From the NCBI GenBank assembly GCA_945861155.1, contig CAMATN010000041.1, positions 1 through 35,762 of the forward strand: 35,762 nucleotides of DNA, given 5' to 3'. The position numbers and the translations under genes were made by a program. The stretch is from Rhizobium sp. Q54 (GTDB lineage Bacteria; Pseudomonadota; Alphaproteobacteria; ATCC43930; CGMCC-115725). Shown piece after piece: positions 14,176 through 22,087 of the stretch (positions are counted from its first letter, which is position 1; the number at the start of each line of letters is the position of its first letter). The notes under the pieces are model-generated. The model was not told the DNA's origin and did no database searches. It was given only the letters and a program-made list of their open reading frames with translations.

Positions 14176-14979
14176 ATGCATGATGTGACCGGGCGCGTTG
14201 CGATTCCGGGCGCGCATCGCCGGGATGTTTCAGCGCCCGACGCGAGCCGGAATGGTCCCGTCCCGCGCTTGGCGGCCAAAGACCGTTCGGGCAGCGCCGC
14301 ACGCAACGACGCTGATGCCCCGCCTCCACGCAAGGCCGCCGCGCTGCATCCGACCTATCCGTTGCTGGACAATTACGCCAGGAGCCCCGAGGGGGTCATC
14401 TATCAGGTAACCTACGACAAGTTCGTCTATGACGAGACCTATATCGGGCGCGCCTACGCGGCGGCGCCGCGCGAGGCGATGTCCAATTTGCGTTTCGGCT
14501 ATGTTGTCGGATCGATCGGTCATGTCCCCAAGTCGCTGCTCGACGTCGGCTATGGCGGCGGAGATTTCCTCCGGGTGGCGCAGCGCGCGGTCCCCGAAAT
14601 TTATGGGTACGACATTGCCCCGATATATCCGCTGCACGATATTCCGGTCCTCGACTCGATGTTCGATCGGCCGGTCGAGGTCGTGACCTTTTTTGATTCC
14701 CTCGAACATTTCGAGGACATCGCCGTCGTTCGCGATCTCCGGGCAAAATTCGTCTGCATCAGTTTGCCATGGTGCCATTACCCGTCGAACGACTGGTTCG
14801 AAAACTGGAAGCACCGCAAGCCAAACGAACATTTATGGCATTTCAATCACCAATCGCTGACGCTTTTTATGAAAAAAATGGGGTTTGAGCTGTTGAATTT
14901 CTGCAATATCGAAGATGGCATCCGCAAGCCCGACGATGGCTTGAGCAACATCCTCAGCGCCGTCTTCGCAAAGGTGTGA
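14176..14979 (+). CDS. Class I SAM-dependent methyltransferase, envelope-cluster type
   Basis: About 267 residues from ATG 14176, which has AAGG just upstream; the frame is open further up to an ATG at 14029, so the start is uncertain. Motif I is LLDVGYGGGDFL, an unusual DVGYGGG in place of DIGCGxG, with YGYDIAP as the acidic β2 end and VVTFFDSLEHFEDI as the motif typical of Methyltransf_23-like enzymes. The end part, CISLPWCHYPSNDWFENW then NEHLWHFNHQSLTLFMKKMG, is of the kind seen in methyltransferases from polysaccharide clusters. Between acyltransferase and glycosyltransferase genes, it may methylate a sugar. The 3' half is richer in A/T than its neighbours, which hints at transfer. Substrate unknown. 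Confidence 0.7.
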   Translation: MHDVTGRVAIPGAHRRDVSAPDASRNGPVPRLAAKDRSGSAARNDADAPPPRKAAALHPTYPLLDNYARSPEGVIYQVTYDKFVYDETYIGRAYAAAPREAMSNLRFGYVVGSIGHVPKSLLDVGYGGGDFLRVAQRAVPEIYGYDIAPIYPLHDIPVLDSMFDRPVEVVTFFDSLEHFEDIAVVRDLRAKFVCISLPWCHYPSNDWFENWKHRKPNEHLWHFNHQSLTLFMKKMGFELLNFCNIEDGIRKPDDGLSNILSAVFAKV

Positions 14980-15016
14980 GGTCCCGCACGGCCGATCTGG
15001 CGGCGGCAGTAACGAT

Positions 15017-16075
15017 ATGAAGATCCTGTTCGTCACCGCGACGCGGGTCGGCGATGCCGTGTTTTCGATGGGGCTGCTGGCCTATCTGGTCGATCGCTAT
15101 CCCGGCGCGCGCTTGACGATTGCCGCCGGCCCGATCTCGGCCCCGCTCTTTGCGGCCGTCCCCGGTATCGAGCGCCTGATCGCGGTGCCGAAGCGGCGTT
15201 TCGGGCTGCACTGGGCGCGGCTGTTCGCGCTTGTCGCCGGCCAGCGATGGGACCTTGTCGTCGATTTGCGCGGTTCGGGGCTGGCTTGGCTGTTGCGCGC
15301 CAATGAGCGCCGGGTCATGGCAAAGGGCGACCCCGATCAGCACCGGGTCCAGCAGCTTGGTCAACTCTTCGGGCTTGATCCGCCCCCGAGCCCGCGCCTG
15401 TGGACCGCGCCGCATCACGACCGAGCCGCGGCGATCCTGCTCCCGGCTGGCTCCCCGGTGGTGGCGATCGGCCCGGCAGCCGCCTGGATCGGCAAGGAAT
15501 GGCGGCCCGAGCGGTATGCCGAACTGGCGCTGCGCCTGATCGCTCCGACCGGGCCCTTCGCAGGAGGCCGGGTAGCCGTCTTGGCGGAGGAGCATGAACG
15601 GGCCAAGGCCGCGCCGATCCTGTCTGCTATACCGCCCGCTCGCCTGATCGACCTGGTCGGCCGCACCGATCTTCCGACGGCGGCCGCGGTGATGCGGCGC
15701 TGCGCGCTGTTTGTCGGCAATGCCAGCGGGTTGATGTGTCTCGCCGCGGCGGCCGGCACCCCCACCTTGGGCCTGTTCGGTCCGAGCCCGGTCGAGCAAT
15801 ACGCGCCCTGGGGTCCCGGCACCGCGGTGGCGCGCACGTCGCTGGCGCCCGAGGCGATGTTTGGGCCGGGCTTCGACCATCGCACGACCGGCACGCTGAT
15901 GGACAGCCTGTCGGTCGACATGGCCGAGGCCGCGGCGCGCCTTCTATGGCGGCAATGCGCCGCGAGCGAAGCCGCTCCTTCCGTCGCACCAGGGCATGCA
16001 CACATCCCCAAGACAGCTGCACGGGCGCCATGCGTCCTTCGAGACGCGCCCCTTCCGGGGCGCTCCTCAGGATGA
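15017..16075 (+). CDS. Glycosyltransferase family 9 (heptosyltransferase-like)
   Basis: The family transfers ADP-heptose to the lipopolysaccharide inner core at the cytoplasmic side of the inner membrane. The GT9 N-terminal signature is KILFVTATRVGDAVFSMGLL (residues 2-21), with an R/xGD loop for phosphate. The C-terminal donor-binding part has VGRTDLPTAAAVMRRC, then LFVGNASGLMCLAAAAGTPT and LGLFGPSPVEQYAPWG. The ATG start at 15017 is clear. The last 14 or so residues (APCVLRDAPLPGRSSG) are encoded by a family D palindromic element, which also supplies the TGA stop. The original protein probably ended elsewhere, but the added tail is outside the enzymatic core. First of five glycosyltransferase genes in a row. 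Confidence 0.88.
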   Translation: MKILFVTATRVGDAVFSMGLLAYLVDRYPGARLTIAAGPISAPLFAAVPGIERLIAVPKRRFGLHWARLFALVAGQRWDLVVDLRGSGLAWLLRANERRVMAKGDPDQHRVQQLGQLFGLDPPPSPRLWTAPHHDRAAAILLPAGSPVVAIGPAAAWIGKEWRPERYAELALRLIAPTGPFAGGRVAVLAEEHERAKAAPILSAIPPARLIDLVGRTDLPTAAAVMRRCALFVGNASGLMCLAAAAGTPTLGLFGPSPVEQYAPWGPGTAVARTSLAPEAMFGPGFDHRTTGTLMDSLSVDMAEAAARLLWRQCAASEAAPSVAPGHAHIPKTAARAPCVLRDAPLPGRSSG

Positions 16076-16150
16076 GGAAGGGTTTGTCTGTGGCATTAGA
16101 TACTAACCTCATCCTGAGGAGGGCGCGCAGCGGCCGTCTCGAAGGACGCA
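16031..16150. repeat. Palindromic element, family D, copy 1
   Basis: Outer arms TGCGTCCTTCGAGACG (16031-16046) and its complement (16135-16150) and inner arms CTCCTCAGGATGAGG (16063-16077) and its complement (16107-16121) are all perfect. The whole element of 120 bases can fold into a long hairpin. It contains the stop codon of the upstream GT9 gene. A second copy lies at 18115-18232; the pair flanks two glycosyltransferase genes. Confidence 0.92.
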
Positions 16151-16226
16151 CCAGCGTCTATCCGAGACCACTGTCCCGGCCCCCCAAGCCATTGAAATGC
16201 CCTGGCGCGATCGCGGGAGCGGGACC

Positions 16227-17042
16227 GTGACGCTTGCCATACCCGAGCCGGTGTCGGCTGTCGTAACGGTCGACCCGCCGGTTCTCCGGCCACCGCAACT
16301 CTCCGCCCTCGTCGTCGCCCGCAACGAGGAAGCGCAATTGGCCGACTGCCTGTCCCGCCTTGCCTTCGCCGACGAGATCGTCGTCGTGCTCGACCGCTGC
16401 GAGGACCGCTCGCGCGAGGTCGCGCGCGGGTTCACCGAGCACCTTGTCGAGGGCGCCTGGGAGCGCGAGGGGCCGCGCCGCAACACCGGCATCGCCCATT
16501 GCGGCGGCGCGTGGATCCTCGAAATCGACGCTGATGAACGGGTCGGGCCGGAGCTCGCAGCCGAAATCCGCGCCGTCGTGGCGGGTTCACCGGCGGCGTG
16601 GCATCTGATCCCGGTCGACAATTACATCGGCGACCGGCTGGTGCGCTGGGGCTGGGGCGCCTCGTTCGGCCGCTCGGCGCATGCCGGGCTGTTCCGCCGC
16701 GATGCCAAGAAATGGGGTGATCAGCGCGTCCATCCGGCGATCGCCCTGTCCGGCGCCCAGGGCCCGACGCTGCGGGCGCGGCTGGTGCACCATATCGACC
16801 GCGACATCTCCGACATGCTGCGCCGGCTCGACCGCTACACATCGGCGCGGGCGCGGGATTTGCGCGAGAGCGGCGACATCGGCAGCTTCGGCGCCAATCT
16901 GCGGCGCATCGCGTCGCGCTTCTGGAAATGCTACATCGGCCGCCGCGGCTATCGCGAGGGACCGTACGGCTTTCTGATCGCGCTGTGCGCCGCGCTGTAC
17001 CCGATCCTCTCTTATCTGAAGGCGCGGCTCGAGCCCGATTGA
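16227..17042 (+). CDS. Glycosyltransferase family 2 (WaaE/KdtX-like)
   Basis: A 271-residue GT-A fold glycosyltransferase. The N-terminus LSALVVARNEEAQLADCLSR is followed by ADEIVVVLDRCEDRS, the VEGAWEREGPRRNTGI block, and the metal-binding DxD box in WILEIDADERVGPEL. Together with the later GLFRRDAKKWGDQRVHPA, this pattern is that of the WaaE group, which adds a glucose to the inner core heptose of lipopolysaccharide. The C-terminus has a hydrophobic membrane-association stretch (YGFLIALCAALYPILSYL). I choose GTG 16227, with GGGAG 8 bases upstream, over ATG 16197, which has no ribosome binding site. The donor and acceptor are not known. Confidence 0.85.
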   Translation: MTLAIPEPVSAVVTVDPPVLRPPQLSALVVARNEEAQLADCLSRLAFADEIVVVLDRCEDRSREVARGFTEHLVEGAWEREGPRRNTGIAHCGGAWILEIDADERVGPELAAEIRAVVAGSPAAWHLIPVDNYIGDRLVRWGWGASFGRSAHAGLFRRDAKKWGDQRVHPAIALSGAQGPTLRARLVHHIDRDISDMLRRLDRYTSARARDLRESGDIGSFGANLRRIASRFWKCYIGRRGYREGPYGFLIALCAALYPILSYLKARLEPD

Positions 17043-17056
17043 CCTCCGGGGTGGCG

Positions 17057-18088
17057 ATGGCGGATGTGGTGATGGCCGATGACGGCATCGCCTTCGACGG
17101 CAGGACAGCCGAGGCGGAGCCGCTCGGCGGGGCCGAAACCGCGTTTGTCGCGCTCGCCGAGGCGCTGGCCGCTCGCGGCCATCAGGTCGAAGCGCGCAGC
17201 CGGTGTCGCGCGACCCTGCGCCACAACGAGGTCGGGTGGGCGCCGCTCGCCGAGGGCGTGCCCGAGAGCTGCGATCTCTATATCGGCAATCGCGGTCATC
17301 GGATGATCGGGCTCGCGGCGCGGGCGCGGCGGCGCCTGCTGTGGCTGCACAACCCGGCGGGATATCTGAAAAAGCCGCGCATGCTGTGGCCGCTCGCCCG
17401 CTACCGCCCGACCCTGGTGGTCAGCGGCGCCTACCATGCGCGGACGGTTCCCGAGTGGGTGCCGCGCGGCGGGGTCGAGATCATCCCCTACGGCGTGCTC
17501 GACCGGTTCCGCGACGCCATCGAACGCGAGCCCCCGGCGCCGCGCGCGATCTTTACCTCGAACCCGCTGCGCGGCCTCGACTGGCTGCTCGATCTGTGGA
17601 CGGCGCGGATCGCCCCCGAGATGCCCGACGCCGAACTGCACATCTATGCCGGCCCGGCCGTCTATGGCGGCCTTTCGGGTCCGACCGCGGACCGCATGGA
17701 GGCAGTGCTCGCCCGCGCCGACGCGCTGCACGAGTTGGGGGTGCGGCGCTACCAGCCAGTCGGGCGCGACAGGCTGATCCCATTGCTCGCCGGCGCGCGC
17801 GTGATGCTTTACCGCGGCGATCCGGGCGAGACGTTCTGTCTGGCGCTCGCCGAGGCGCAGGCGATGGGCGTGCCGGCGGTGGTCCAGCCGCTCGGCAGCG
17901 TCACCGAGCGGGTGGTCGACGGGCAGACCGGCCGCATCGCGGTCAGCCCCGGCGAGTTCGCCGAGACCGCGATCGCGGTGCTGCGCGACGACGATCTGTG
18001 GCGGCGGTGGCACCGCGCCGCGCTCGCGACGCAGCGCGGCCTGAGCTGGGACGCGGTCGCCGCCCGCTACGAGGCGCTGCTCGAATGA
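17057..18088 (+). CDS. Glycosyltransferase family 4 (GT-B)
   Basis: About 343 residues. The N-terminal domain begins with DGIAFDGRTAEAEPLGGAET, where the GGAET loop is typical of GT4 donors or acceptors, and continues with LAARGHQVEARSR. The C-terminal Rossmann domain has IFTSNPLRGLDWLLDLW, AELHIYAGPAVYGG, and the EX7E-type motif GETFCLALAEAQAMGVPAVV, then GSVTERVVDGQTGRIAV. Start choice is between GTG 17051 and ATG 17057; the longer frame from 16928 overlaps the GT2 gene and is unlikely. It follows the GT2 gene by 14 bases, so the two are co-transcribed. Sugar specificity is not visible. Confidence 0.82.
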   Translation: MADVVMADDGIAFDGRTAEAEPLGGAETAFVALAEALAARGHQVEARSRCRATLRHNEVGWAPLAEGVPESCDLYIGNRGHRMIGLAARARRRLLWLHNPAGYLKKPRMLWPLARYRPTLVVSGAYHARTVPEWVPRGGVEIIPYGVLDRFRDAIEREPPAPRAIFTSNPLRGLDWLLDLWTARIAPEMPDAELHIYAGPAVYGGLSGPTADRMEAVLARADALHELGVRRYQPVGRDRLIPLLAGARVMLYRGDPGETFCLALAEAQAMGVPAVVQPLGSVTERVVDGQTGRIAVSPGEFAETAIAVLRDDDLWRRWHRAALATQRGLSWDAVAARYEALLE

Positions 18089-18114
18089 GCCAGTGGTGCG
18101 CGGGACAATGGCGA

Positions 18115-18232
18115 TGCGTCCTTCGAGACGCCCGCTTCGCGGCCTCCTCGGGATGAGGTAAGCCATTTATGCCACACACAAAAATCCCTCATCCTGAGGA
18201 GCGTCCCGGAGGGGCGCGTCTCGAAGGACGCA
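18115..18232. repeat. Palindromic element, family D, copy 2
   Basis: Same outer arms as copy 1 (TGCGTCCTTCGAGACG at 18115-18130, complement at 18217-18232) and similar inner arms (CCTCCTCGGGATGAGG at about 18143-18158, with a CCCTCATCCTGAGGAG-type partner at 18186-18201). It lies between the two GT4 genes. An in-frame ATG at 18169 inside the element opens into the second GT4 gene and could give that protein a repeat-coded N-terminus. Confidence 0.92.
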
Positions 18233-18315
18233 GGGCGCCCGTGCCAGCCACCTCTTGCGATTCGGAAGATAGGCCAACCCTAGCAATCAGCCCGAATTCC
18301 CAGCCTCGCGACACT

Positions 18316-19437
18316 GTGCTGGTCTATCGCCACCGATTGGCGCCGCTGTCGGAAGTCTCGTTTCTGCGCCGCTTTTATGTCGGCTTCGAGCTTCTGTCGC
18401 CGGTCTGGCTCGGCTGTCACCTCGACCAGGGCGCGAGCGCGCTGACCGATGATCCGCTGATTGTCGGGCGCGCCGGCCCGATCGGCGCGATCGAGCGGAG
18501 CCTGTTCCGACATTGCGGAGTATTGCCCGCCACACCCGATCTGCGGGCGTTGCGTCCGCGCCTGGTGCACGCGCATTTCGGCCGCGGTGGCGCGCTCGCC
18601 CTGCCGATCGCCCGCGCGCTCGGGATCCCGCTGGTCGTGACCTTTCTCGGCGCCGACGCGACCAAGGAGACACATTACCGCCGGCGCCTCGTGCCGCAAA
18701 TCTATGCCCGTCGGCTTGCCGCGTTGCAGCGCGAAGCGGCGCTGTTTGTCTGCGTCTCGGAATTCGTCCGCGAACGGCTGTTGGCGCGCGGCTTCCCGCC
18801 CGACAAGCTGGAAGTCATCCATCAGGGGGTCGAGATCGATGAGCCGATACCGCATCGAGCGATCCAAACGGTCGAGCCCTATGTCCTTTTCGTCGGGCGC
18901 TTTGTCGAAAAAAAGGGCGGCGCCGACCTGATCGAGGCAATGCGGCTGCTCGAAAGCTGCGGCAAGGCGATCAGTCTGGTGCTCGTGGGCGACGGACCGC
19001 TTGCCGCCGCACTCAAGGAACAGGCCCGCGGGCTGCAACAGGTATCCTTCCCTGGATGGTTACCTGGTCCCGAGGTTCGCCGGCGGATGCGGGGCGCCGT
19101 CGCGGTTTGCGTCCCCAGCGTGACGGCGCGAACGGGCGATTCCGAGGGCTTGCCGAACGTCGTCGTCGAGGCAATGGCGGAGGGTGCGCCGGTCGTCGGC
19201 ACGCGCCATGCCGGCATCGCCGAGGCGGTCGAGCATGGCCGCACCGGGCTTCTTGTTCCCGAGGGCGACCCGGGCGCGCTGGCCGATGCGCTCGAAAGCC
19301 TGATCGCGCGCCCCGAATTGGGCCGGCGCCTCGGCGCGGCGGGTCGCGTCGTCGCCGCCGACCGCTTCAGCGCTATCGGGCAATCGCGCCGGCTCGAAGC
19401 GGCATTGCTGCGCGTCATCGGCGACCCCCCGCGATGA
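18316..19437 (+). CDS. Glycosyltransferase family 4 (GT-B)
   Basis: Family GT4 with a clear two-domain layout. The N-terminal part has VYRHRLAPLSEVSFLRRFY, RLVHAHFGRGGALALPIARA and LVVTFLGADATKE. The C-terminal part has YVLFVGRFVEKKGGADLIEA, LVLVGDGPLAAALKE, FPGWLPGPEV and the EX7E motif GDSEGLPNVVVEAMAEGAPV, then GLLVPEGDPGALADAL. I place the start at GTG 18316, because VLVYRHRL is the family N-terminus (373 aa). The frame is open to ATG 18169, but the first 20 or so codons there are palindromic-repeat sequence (PHPEERPGGARLEGR). There is no strong ribosome binding site for either. Its TGA overlaps the ATG of the next gene as ATGA, so translation is coupled. Confidence 0.82.
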   Translation: MLVYRHRLAPLSEVSFLRRFYVGFELLSPVWLGCHLDQGASALTDDPLIVGRAGPIGAIERSLFRHCGVLPATPDLRALRPRLVHAHFGRGGALALPIARALGIPLVVTFLGADATKETHYRRRLVPQIYARRLAALQREAALFVCVSEFVRERLLARGFPPDKLEVIHQGVEIDEPIPHRAIQTVEPYVLFVGRFVEKKGGADLIEAMRLLESCGKAISLVLVGDGPLAAALKEQARGLQQVSFPGWLPGPEVRRRMRGAVAVCVPSVTARTGDSEGLPNVVVEAMAEGAPVVGTRHAGIAEAVEHGRTGLLVPEGDPGALADALESLIARPELGRRLGAAGRVVAADRFSAIGQSRRLEAALLRVIGDPPR

Positions 19438-20663
19438 AGTTGACCGCGATGCGGCTGACCGCACGCGATTTCCCGACCGGCACGCCGCTCCGTCATTTCT
19501 TCGCCTGGAACGAGGCGCGGTGGTGGCCCGACCGTCGCTACAAGCGCATGCGCCACCCGGACCGCCTGCCGAAACCGGTCGCCGAAAGTCTCGATGCCGC
19601 GGTCGGCAATCCCGATATCGCGGCGCACGCGGCAGTATTCGCGGCTCTCGAACAACTCGACCCGCCGCCGCTTGCGACCCCACGCCGCATTCTGGTGATC
19701 CGGCTCAGCGCGTTCGGCGATTTGATCCAGGCGCTCGGGCCGTTCGTGGCGATCCGCCGGCGCCACGCCGACGACCGGCTCACCCTGCTGACCACCGCGC
19801 CCTATGCCGGCTTCGCGCACGAGCTTGGCTTGTTCGATCAGGTGCTGGTCGACGAGCGGCCGGGGCCGTTCGCTTTGAACGGCTGGCTGGCGTTGCGCCG
19901 GTTGTTGCGGCAGGGCGGCTTCGATCGCGTCTACGATTTGCAGACCTCGCAACGCTCGGGCGGTTATGCCTGGCTGTGTCGTCCGGGCCTGCCGCAATGG
20001 TCGGGCGTCGCGTGGCGCTGTTCGCATCCGCACGCCAATCGCGACCGCGACCGCCAGCACACGATCGACAAGCAGGCCGAGCAGCTGCTGATGGCCGGCA
20101 TCTACCCGACACCGTTGCCGGCGCTGCCGCCGCTCGGCCGCGCCTTGCCGGATGGGCTGGAAAGCCGTGATTTCGTGCTGCTGGTCCCGGGATCGTCACC
20201 CCGGCATCTCGAAAAGCGCTGGCCCGCGACGCGCTTCGCGGCAGTGGCGCGGACACTGAGTGAGATCGGCTATCGGCCGGTGGTGGTCGGCGCCGCGCCC
20301 GAAGCCCCGCTCGCCGCGGTGATCCACGAGGCATGTCCCGAGGCGCTCGACCTGGTCGGACGGACCGATCTGGGCCTCCTCGCCCGGCTGGCCCAGCACG
20401 CCGCGCTGACGATCGGCAACGACACCGGGGTTTGCCACCTCGCGGCGGCGGCCGATTGTCCGGTGCTGGTGCTGTTTTCGGGCGATACCGACCCCGCCCT
20501 CTGCGCGCCGCGCGGCCGGGTGGTCCGGGTCCTGGCCGCGGCCGAACTGGGCAACCTCGCCGTCGACACGGTAATCGCCGAAGCGCTCGCCGTACTTGGC
20601 CGGCACGCTCGCGAAATCCCGCCGGCCACCACAGATTTGGCCCAAGAATTCCGCGGCAGCTGA
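19434..20663 (+). CDS. Glycosyltransferase family 9 with N-terminal extension
   Basis: A 409-residue heptosyltransferase-like protein. The GT9 core starts late, at about residue 84, with RRILVIRLSAFGDLIQALGP. Donor-binding motifs follow: FVLLVPGSSPRHLEKRWPA, LVGRTDLGLLARLAQHAALT, IGNDTGVCHLAAAADCPVLV and LFSGDTDPALCAP. Before the core are about 83 residues rich in arginine and tryptophan (HFFAWNEARWWPDRRYKRM) that are not part of the standard GT9 fold. In length and composition they could help membrane or partner binding. The ATG overlaps the stop of the GT4 gene (ATGA). The gene ends the cluster; a heptose-type sugar transfer in the lipopolysaccharide core is the best guess. Confidence 0.88.
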   Translation: MKLTAMRLTARDFPTGTPLRHFFAWNEARWWPDRRYKRMRHPDRLPKPVAESLDAAVGNPDIAAHAAVFAALEQLDPPPLATPRRILVIRLSAFGDLIQALGPFVAIRRRHADDRLTLLTTAPYAGFAHELGLFDQVLVDERPGPFALNGWLALRRLLRQGGFDRVYDLQTSQRSGGYAWLCRPGLPQWSGVAWRCSHPHANRDRDRQHTIDKQAEQLLMAGIYPTPLPALPPLGRALPDGLESRDFVLLVPGSSPRHLEKRWPATRFAAVARTLSEIGYRPVVVGAAPEAPLAAVIHEACPEALDLVGRTDLGLLARLAQHAALTIGNDTGVCHLAAAADCPVLVLFSGDTDPALCAPRGRVVRVLAAAELGNLAVDTVIAEALAVLGRHAREIPPATTDLAQEFRGS

Positions 20664-20764
20664 TCGGGTATTTACCCTGCCGGCGGCTTTGTCGCCTGCA
20701 TCGACGGGAGCTGCTCGACCTGGTTGTTGCTGGTCGCGCTTGTTAGGGCGCGCCGTTTTCCGTA

Positions 20765-21214
20765 ATGATGGCGCTGATCGGATCACCCAATCGCAACATG
20801 GCCGCCTCGCTCGACACATTGGAAATTTCCAAACGGCTGCGGCAGGCCGGGTTCAGCGAGCCCCAGGCCGAGGTCGTAACCGCGGTACTGCGCGAGACCC
20901 GCGAATTCGATCTGGCACAACTCGCGACCAAGGCCGATCTAACGGTGCTCCGAGCGGATATGGCGCTGCTCGCGACAAGGGCGGATCTGGCTCTCCTCCG
21001 AGCCGATATGGAAAAAGAGATCGGTCTCCTTCGCTCCGAGATCGGTACTCTGCGGCGTGAATTTGAAGCACGCACCGACTCGCTCAAATCCGACTTGCTG
21101 GCGCGTATCGAGGCGGCGAAATCGGACACGATCAAGTGGGTGGTCGGTATCGGTTTTGCCCAGGTCGCGATGATCGTCGCCCTGTTGCGCTTTTTTCCCG
21201 GCGCTCACCCATAG
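20765..21214 (+). CDS. DUF1640-like coiled-coil protein with C-terminal membrane anchor
   Basis: A 149-residue protein resembling the DUF1640/CCDC90 group. The N-terminal part LEISKRLRQAGFSEPQAEVV, followed by TAVLRETREFDLAQLATKADL, is typical. A coiled coil follows with repeating KADLTVLRADMALL-type heptads and LLRSEIGTLRREFEARTDSL. One membrane span closes the protein (WVVGIGFAQVAMIVALLRFF). Mitochondrial relatives sit in the inner membrane; the bacterial role is not known. The start may be ATG 20765, 20768 or 20798, as no strong ribosome binding site distinguishes them. It stands alone, 100 bases after the glycosyltransferase cluster. Confidence 0.75.
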   Translation: MMALIGSPNRNMAASLDTLEISKRLRQAGFSEPQAEVVTAVLRETREFDLAQLATKADLTVLRADMALLATRADLALLRADMEKEIGLLRSEIGTLRREFEARTDSLKSDLLARIEAAKSDTIKWVVGIGFAQVAMIVALLRFFPGAHP

Positions 21215-21254
21215 GGGAGCGGCCGGTCGAGCACCGGCCGCAGCGCGCGCTCTA

Positions 21255-21985
21255 TTACTTCAGGGTGCGGCCCCACATCGCGAACATCTTGTCCCAGGTT
21301 TCCTCGGCGGCGAGCGTGTTGTAGATCGCCCGCTCGGGGAAGGCGAAGCCGTGTTCGGTGCCGGGGAACACCGTCGATTCGTGCTTGATGCCGTGCTTTT
21401 CGAGCAGCCCCTTCAGCTCGCCCGGAATGTGCGGCGGCACGCTGCGGTCGGTCTCGGCGAAGGCGTAATAAAGCTCGCCCTTGATCCGATCGAGGAACAG
21501 ATGCGGCGAATCTTCCTTGTCGGTGATGATGCCGACGCCATAGAGCGAGGCCGCCGAGGCGATGCGGTGCGGGAAGAACGCCGCCGCGTTGGTGATGTGC
21601 TGGCCGCTCATGCAATAGCCGACGCAGCCGAGCGGGCCGGGCTTGGCCTTCTCCTGGGCGTCGAGAAAGCCAATGAGGCCCCCGGTGTCGTCCATCACCA
21701 TCTGGTTGGTCAGGCTGTTCATCGCGCCGCGGATGCACTGGAACATCGCGTCGTCGCGGCGATGCACGTCGAAGCGCAAATTGCCAAGCCGGTAATACAT
21801 GTCGGGCAACAAGCAGAAATAACCCTGCCGGGCGATGCGCCGCGCCATGTTGCGCAGTTCCTCGCGAATGCCCGGCGCATCCATGTAGAAAATGATGCCG
21901 GGTACTGGCCCAGCCCCTCTGGGCAGACCGCGAAAGTCGGCATCTGGCCGTATTTGGTCGTGACGATCACGTCCTGTTCGATCAT
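21255..21985 (-). pseudogene. Dienelactone hydrolase family protein, single frameshift near the 5' end
   Basis: An α/β-hydrolase of the dienelactone hydrolase type. Most of the protein is intact in one frame: FYMDAPGIREELRNMARRIA, the nucleophile cysteine in GCVGYCMSGQH, acid region FAETDRSVPPHIPGE, and catalytic histidine in PGTEHGFAFPERAIYN. The correct N-terminus, MIEQDVIVTTKYGQMPTFAV then CPEG, is in a different frame, starting at ATG 21985 with GGAGG 9 bases upstream. Joining the two needs one added base at the G run on the minus strand (plus-strand CCCC at 21914-21917), giving PEG-x-GPVPGIIFYMDAPG, which aligns with the family. So there is one missing base, either a real mutation or a sequencing error in a homopolymer. 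Substrate unknown. Confidence 0.8.
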
Positions 21986-22087
21986 CGCGGGGATCCTCCG
22001 GTTCAGGCAAAGCGAGAGCGCCGCAGCCTCGGTCGATCGCACCGCGATGTCACGCGGTTTCGCCCGGTCTGACGCCAGGGGGAAGAC

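Noticed and set aside
16031-18232. CRISPR-like spaced repeats
   Set aside because: The repeats are long palindromes, with only two copies 2 kb apart and genes between. There are no regular spacers and no cas genes.
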